This document shows, piece after piece, positions 47,976 through 64,000 of a stretch of DNA of 64,000 nucleotides. The DNA lies in assembly GCF_036370855.1 (NCBI RefSeq), contig NC_088098.1, positions 197,889,773 through 197,953,772 on the forward strand. The letters run 5' to 3'. Below the pieces are notes generated by a model, which saw nothing but the letters and a program-made list of their open reading frames with translations, had not been told where the DNA came from and did no database searches. Position numbers and translations under genes: made by a program. Position 1 is the stretch's first letter; each line of letters starts with the position of its first letter. Source of the DNA: Dromaius novaehollandiae. Lineage: Eukaryota; Chordata; Aves; Casuariiformes; Dromaiidae.

Positions 47976-49319
47976 TTGCTTTTTAAAAGAGGCAAAATTA
48001 ATGGGCTTGCACATTTTATGCCTGTAGTTTCAGTACAATTGAGTACAATTAGTTTTAACGAATGGCTTCTGTGTAAGGGCAACTCTTGTGTCTACAGTAC
48101 TGGGCTTGACGCATTATTGGTTTGGTAACATACTACAACTATACAGTGATACTACATACACCAGTTTTGAAGGACAAACGTTTTAAAAGAAAGTGGGACA
48201 ACATTTTCTCATATGATCATCAAAATATTACGGTACCTTTTAAATATATTGTATTACCCATATTTCAATTTATAAATGCGAGTCCTATTAGGAGTTCTTT
48301 AGATTCTTTGCCTTTGACTTTCTTTAGATTTCATATATCACAGACATGCAATTTCCCTTTCATATGCCCTTGTGTAAGATAATTTTCACTCTTCTGGCAG
48401 CTTCAGCTGTTCAAAAATCATTATTCAGACTCTAAGCATGAACTTGGATTCAGATGTATATTTGAGTTCTACCTTTTTTGTCTTTAGAACTATTTCAAAC
48501 TTTTGAATTCATGCACTGTTGTAATTCTAGCAGCTGGAATTTAAGAAAAATGCTGTCACAAGACCTACGATAAAATTGCAAGTTCTGGCAAGTAAGAGAT
48601 GCCATCTTGTCTATACATTAGATAGTAGTTATTTCCAAGCTAGTTTGCATCTTTCTAGGTGGTATGTATTGATGGAGATGAAATTAGGTTGGTTTGCATC
48701 ATTTCAAAATAAGTTTTAAACTTGGATTTAGCAGAGTTTGACACCTCCACACAGGCTGCTTGCTTTTTGGCACAGCTTTTGGTGCAGCTGGTCTGAATTT
48801 TTAAACATGGCTTTTAAATATGGTTCTTTGCCTTCTGCTTAGCTGGAGGTCTGAAATGTAGCAAAATGAAGTGATGGAAGGAAAACCTACATGGATCCTC
48901 TGACATGAATATATATTTAATGACGAGTGCAAAAATAGAGCATAATACTGCTAAAGCAGAAGTACTTATACACTATACTTCAGAAGTAACAGCCACAAAA
49001 CAAAGTCTCCAAACTGAAGTATAACCTTCTTCAATCATCACTAGAACAGCCATACTGAAGAACTGCTGCAGTTGTTACTCCCTGTGCCATAAATCTTTAA
49101 TTTATATGAATTTTCTCAGGTTTTCCCTCCTTTTTACCCTAAAACTGAAATATATGAAAAGAGATGCTGTGAAGTCTCGCTCTGTTACTCTCGGAAGAGA
49201 ATAAAGCAAACAAGTCTGTTGGCGGACCATCACGAAATTCTAAGCAAACGCGATGTGAAAGAATGAGGTCCGACTTTTATTATCTCTAGCATTGCCGAGG
49301 AAGCAAGCGAATACAAACA
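47976..49319. other. Intergenic region C1QTNF9-MIPEP
   Basis: Short AT-rich spacer with no gene visible. It ends abruptly at the CpG island. Confidence 0.6.
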
Positions 49320-49480
49320 ACCCTTTGAAGCCGTTGAATCCCCGCCGCGCCGCACCGCCCCCGCGCGGCTCCGCCCGCCCCTCCGCCCCCTCGGGCCGGG
49401 ACACGCGGAGGTCGCGGCCCGCCCCGGAACTGCGATCGCCGGCCGCGGGGCGCCGCGGGCCGCCTGGGCCGCGCTGCGTC

Positions 49481-49503
49481 TCCCTCCCTCCCTCCCTCCC
49501 TCC
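49481..49503 (+). repeat. (TCCC)n tract in the MIPEP 5' UTR
   Basis: Five TCCC units plus TCC sit four bases upstream of the start codon. The tract would be a pyrimidine-rich leader in the mRNA. Confidence 0.9.
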
Positions 49504-49506
49504 GCC

Positions 49507-61082
<11,576 letters not shown>

Positions 61083-61204
61083 GTGTGTATTCCCTCACTC
61101 TCCTATAGCATGCTCTATAGTAAAGGTGCAAATCAGTTAATTTAATTGTTATCAAGGCAAGTGCTTACGATTTATCATTATGATGTTTTGACTAGCAAGG
61201 AAGG

Positions 61205-63420
61205 TCCATTGGAGACATGATAATCTATGGCAGCTTTGGCTGTAGCAACGGTGAAGTGGTGAAGTTGAAGATCCCAAAGGGAATCAAGAAAGGGAGTAGC
61301 GAAATACAGACCCTGAACTTCAGGCAACCAAACTTTGGCTTATTCAGGAAACTGATAGGTTGTATCATATGGGAGGCAGCTCTGGAGGGTAAAGGAGCTC
61401 AAGAAAGCTGGCAGGTCTTTAAAGACAGCATCCTTCAAGCACAAGAGTGGTCCATCCTTATACTTGGGAAGAAAAGCAAATGTATCAGGAGCCAGGTTTG
61501 GCTAAGCAGGGAACTCGTGACAGACCTCCATCTCCAAAAGGTAGTATATAGGAGGTGGAAGCATGGACAGGATACAAAGGAGGAATTTAGAAACGTTGCC
61601 TATGCATGTGGGGATGGTGTCAGGAAAGCCAGAGTTCAGCTGCAGTTGAGACTTGCAAAGGACATCAGCGACAACAAAAAGAGCTTCTACTGCTATATTA
61701 GTAGTAAAAGACTGAAAAAGGAAAACTTGGGCTCAGTGCTGAGCAGAGTGGGCAGCATAGTGACGGCAGACGTAGAAAAGGCTGAGGTACCCATTGCTTT
61801 CTTTGCCTCAGTCTTCACTGGCAAGATCTTTCAGGCCTCTGTGCTTAGTCAAAGGGTTCAAGGAGGAGAAGAATGCCCAGCAATAGAGGAGGATCCAGTC
61901 ACAGATTACTCGAGAGAACTTGACCCCCACAAGTCCATGGGATCAAATGGGCTGCATCCAGGGCTGCTGAGAGAACTGGCTGATGTCCTTCCACGACTGT
62001 TCTCTATCACCTTTGATAGGTTGTAGCGATCAGGGTAGATCCCTGGTGACTGGAAGAACAAATATGTTCCATCCATCTTCAGAAAGGGTAATAAATGATC
62101 TGGCGAAATACAGGCTGTAGCTTGACTTAGGTCTGTGGGAAAATCATGGAGCAAGACCTCTTGGAAGACCCTCCTGGGTGCATGAAGGAGAAGGTGGTGA
62201 TTTGGAGCAGTCATCATGGCTTTACCAAGGGCAAATCTCGCCTGATCAGTCTGAATGCCTTCTATGATAATGTGATAGGACACAGGGGCAAGAGGACAGA
62301 GAGTAGTGGATGTTGTTTACTTTGACTTTAGCAAGACTTTTGACACTGTCTCCCACAGTATGCTTGTATCCAAGTAGGACATTACAATCGAGATCCGTGG
62401 AAAACTAGATAAGTAAAAAACTGGTTGGATGGTCAGGTTCAGAGGATAGTGATTAATGCATCATACTCTACCTGGAGGCTGGTAAAATAACAGAATTATA
62501 AGACATCTATCCTGGGACCTGTTCTGTAATGACCTAGAGGAGGTGACAGATGACACCAAACTGGGGGAACGGTAATACACTGAAGGGCAGGGATGATATT
62601 CAAAGGAGTCTAGGCAGGCAAGAGGAATGGTCCAACAGGAACTTTATGAAATTCAAGATGGACAAATGCAAAGTCCTGCACCTGGGAAAGAAGAACTCCT
62701 GACAACAGTACAAGCTGAGGACTACCTGGCTGAGGAGCAGCTCTGCGGAAAAGGCCCTGGAGGTTTGGTAGACAGCAAGAGCTGAGCATGAGCCAGCAGG
62801 GTGCCCTGGCAGCAAAGAAGGCCAACAGCATCCTGGGCTGTATGAACAAGAGCATAACTGATAGATACAGGGAGGTGATTATCCTCATTTACTCATCATT
62901 CACTGGCACAACAGATAAAATACTGTGTCCAGTTTTAGCCCCCCTAGTACAAGAAGGACGCTGACAAACTGGAGCAAGTTCAGCAGAGGGCCACCGAGAT
63001 GGTCAGGAGCTGGAGCAGTAGCAGCATGAAGAGAGACTGCGGGTGCTGGAGCTGGAGAGACTGGAGAAGAGATGACTTTGGGGGGCCTGACAAGCAGCTT
63101 GCTAGTACCTATGAGTAGGTCATGGAGAGGATGGAGACTGGCTCTTCACAGTGGTGCATAGCGGGAGGACGAGTGATAACAGGCACAAATTGAAATGAGA
63201 AATTCCAACTGGAGAAACTTTCTCAACAGTGAGGACACCCAAACAGTGGAACAAGCTCATGCAGTCTCTCCATCCTTGGGGATTTTCAGGCTGGACTGGA
63301 TAAAGCCGTATGTAACCTGCTCTTACTCATAGCTGACCCTGCTTTCTGTAGGAAGTTGGACTAGAGACATCCTGAGGTCACCTTCCAACCTGAATTCAGT
63401 TATTGCTGATGAATGTTTTC
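61205..63420 (+). mobile_element. CR1 LINE, 5'-truncated, sense orientation, in MIPEP intron 6
   Basis: Begins inside the endonuclease-RT part of ORF2 (EVVKLKIPKG, then WEAALEGKGAQESWQVFKD), with an open frame of 270 codons to 62026 covering the inter-domain region (FYCYISSKRLKKEN, FFASVFTGK). The reverse-transcriptase part follows with stops and frameshifts: DFSKTFDTVSHS near 62325-62360 and a damaged DDTKLG near 62550. The 3' end GAGGTCACCTTCCAACCTG near 63375-63395 is the typical avian CR1 terminus. No target-site duplication was seen, as is usual for CR1. Dead copy. Confidence 0.93.
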
Positions 63421-63837
63421 TCAAAAGAATTCAGTTAGAATTACTTTATAAGCTGGAAATTAATTTAAACATGACAGTGTTTGCTTAGTCTGTGAGATGT
63501 GACTCAAGGATCGGGAATGTATTATAATACTTAAATGTTCTGTTTTCACTTGGATATAGTTAAGGGATCAGTTAAAATAACTGTAAAATCTTGTTTGTCC
63601 TGAGAGAGAAAAAAGCTGATTGTGTTAGAACCCAAACTATGTCATGTATAATCTTTGTAAGAAATTAAAATTGAATTAAAATTATGACACTGATAGGATG
63701 TAAATAAGGGAATAATACTCATTACATACTCATTACTACTCTCGTAGCCTTGAAAATAGTATGATCTGCCAAATTGCTATTGAGGCTAAGAATAATACCT
63801 TAATTAAAGAATGTGGTTCTCTGAGTCAGATATTTGG
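63421..63837 (+). other. MIPEP intron 6 between two CR1 copies
   Basis: AT-rich spacer of about 420 bp with no feature recognised. Confidence 0.6.
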
Positions 63838-64000
63838 AGAAGCTCTTAGGTTGGAAGGGACCTCTGCAGGTCATCTAGTCCAACCTCTTGCTTAAAGCAT
63901 GGTCAGCTAGGTCAGGTTGCTCAGGGCTATGTCCAGTCGAGTTTTGAACAGTTCTAAGGTTGGCAATTCCACAGCCTCTCTGGGCAACCTGTGCCAGTGT
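63838..64000 (-). mobile_element. CR1 LINE 3' end, antisense, running off the window
   Basis: AGGTTGGAAGGGACCTCTGC, then CATCTAGTCCAACCTC and CACAGCCTCTCTGGGCAACC, are the reverse complement of the classical avian CR1 3' region. The element's 3' terminus faces left; the rest continues past 64000. Confidence 0.93.

Overview
The window is a stretch of a bird chromosome. The evidence is vertebrate split genes with GT-AG introns, chicken-type CR1 retroposons at the right-hand end, an older amniote CR1/L3-like LINE on the left, AT-rich introns and a sharp CpG island at one promoter. I recognise three protein-coding genes, all on the + strand, in the order SPATA13 - C1QTNF9 - MIPEP. Exons were placed by reading splice sites, checking that every codon phase joins, and comparing with the human proteins as I remember them.

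Region by region: 1-2861 is intron of SPATA13, whose 5' exons lie off the left edge. From 2862 to 29865 there are ten coding exons of SPATA13 (Asef2, a Rac/Cdc42 guanine-nucleotide exchange factor), encoding the end of the N-terminal region and then the SH3, DH and PH domains and the C-terminal tail (606 residues in the window). The large intron 3007-14560 holds an ancient, degraded, nearly full-length CR1/L3-like LINE (about 6.8-9.85 kb) and a CpG-rich patch at 11.75-11.95 kb that looks like an internal promoter. A long 3' UTR probably ends near 34.2 kb. 34.2-40.9 kb is intergenic, with GT and ATG microsatellites, one exon-like open segment and a GC-rich block. 40991-47190 is the complete three-coding-exon C1QTNF9 (CTRP9), a secreted collagen/C1q adipokine-type protein of 344 residues. 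49.3-49.87 kb is the CpG-island promoter and first exon of MIPEP (mitochondrial intermediate peptidase). Six MIPEP coding exons (256 residues) follow to 61082, and the catalytic part lies beyond the window. The last intron contains a 5'-truncated CR1 on the + strand and the 3' end of another on the - strand.

The genes do not form a pathway: one is a cytoskeletal signalling GEF, one a secreted hormone-like factor and one a mitochondrial matrix protease. They are linked by conserved synteny. The most interesting observations are a well-formed alternative acceptor in SPATA13 that would replace the normal C-terminus with a hydrophobic one, a single C1QTNF9 lying between SPATA13 and MIPEP (compare the two human copies), the CpG-rich intragenic patch, and a GC-rich tandem repeat in MIPEP intron 1 whose first unit contains the splice donor.
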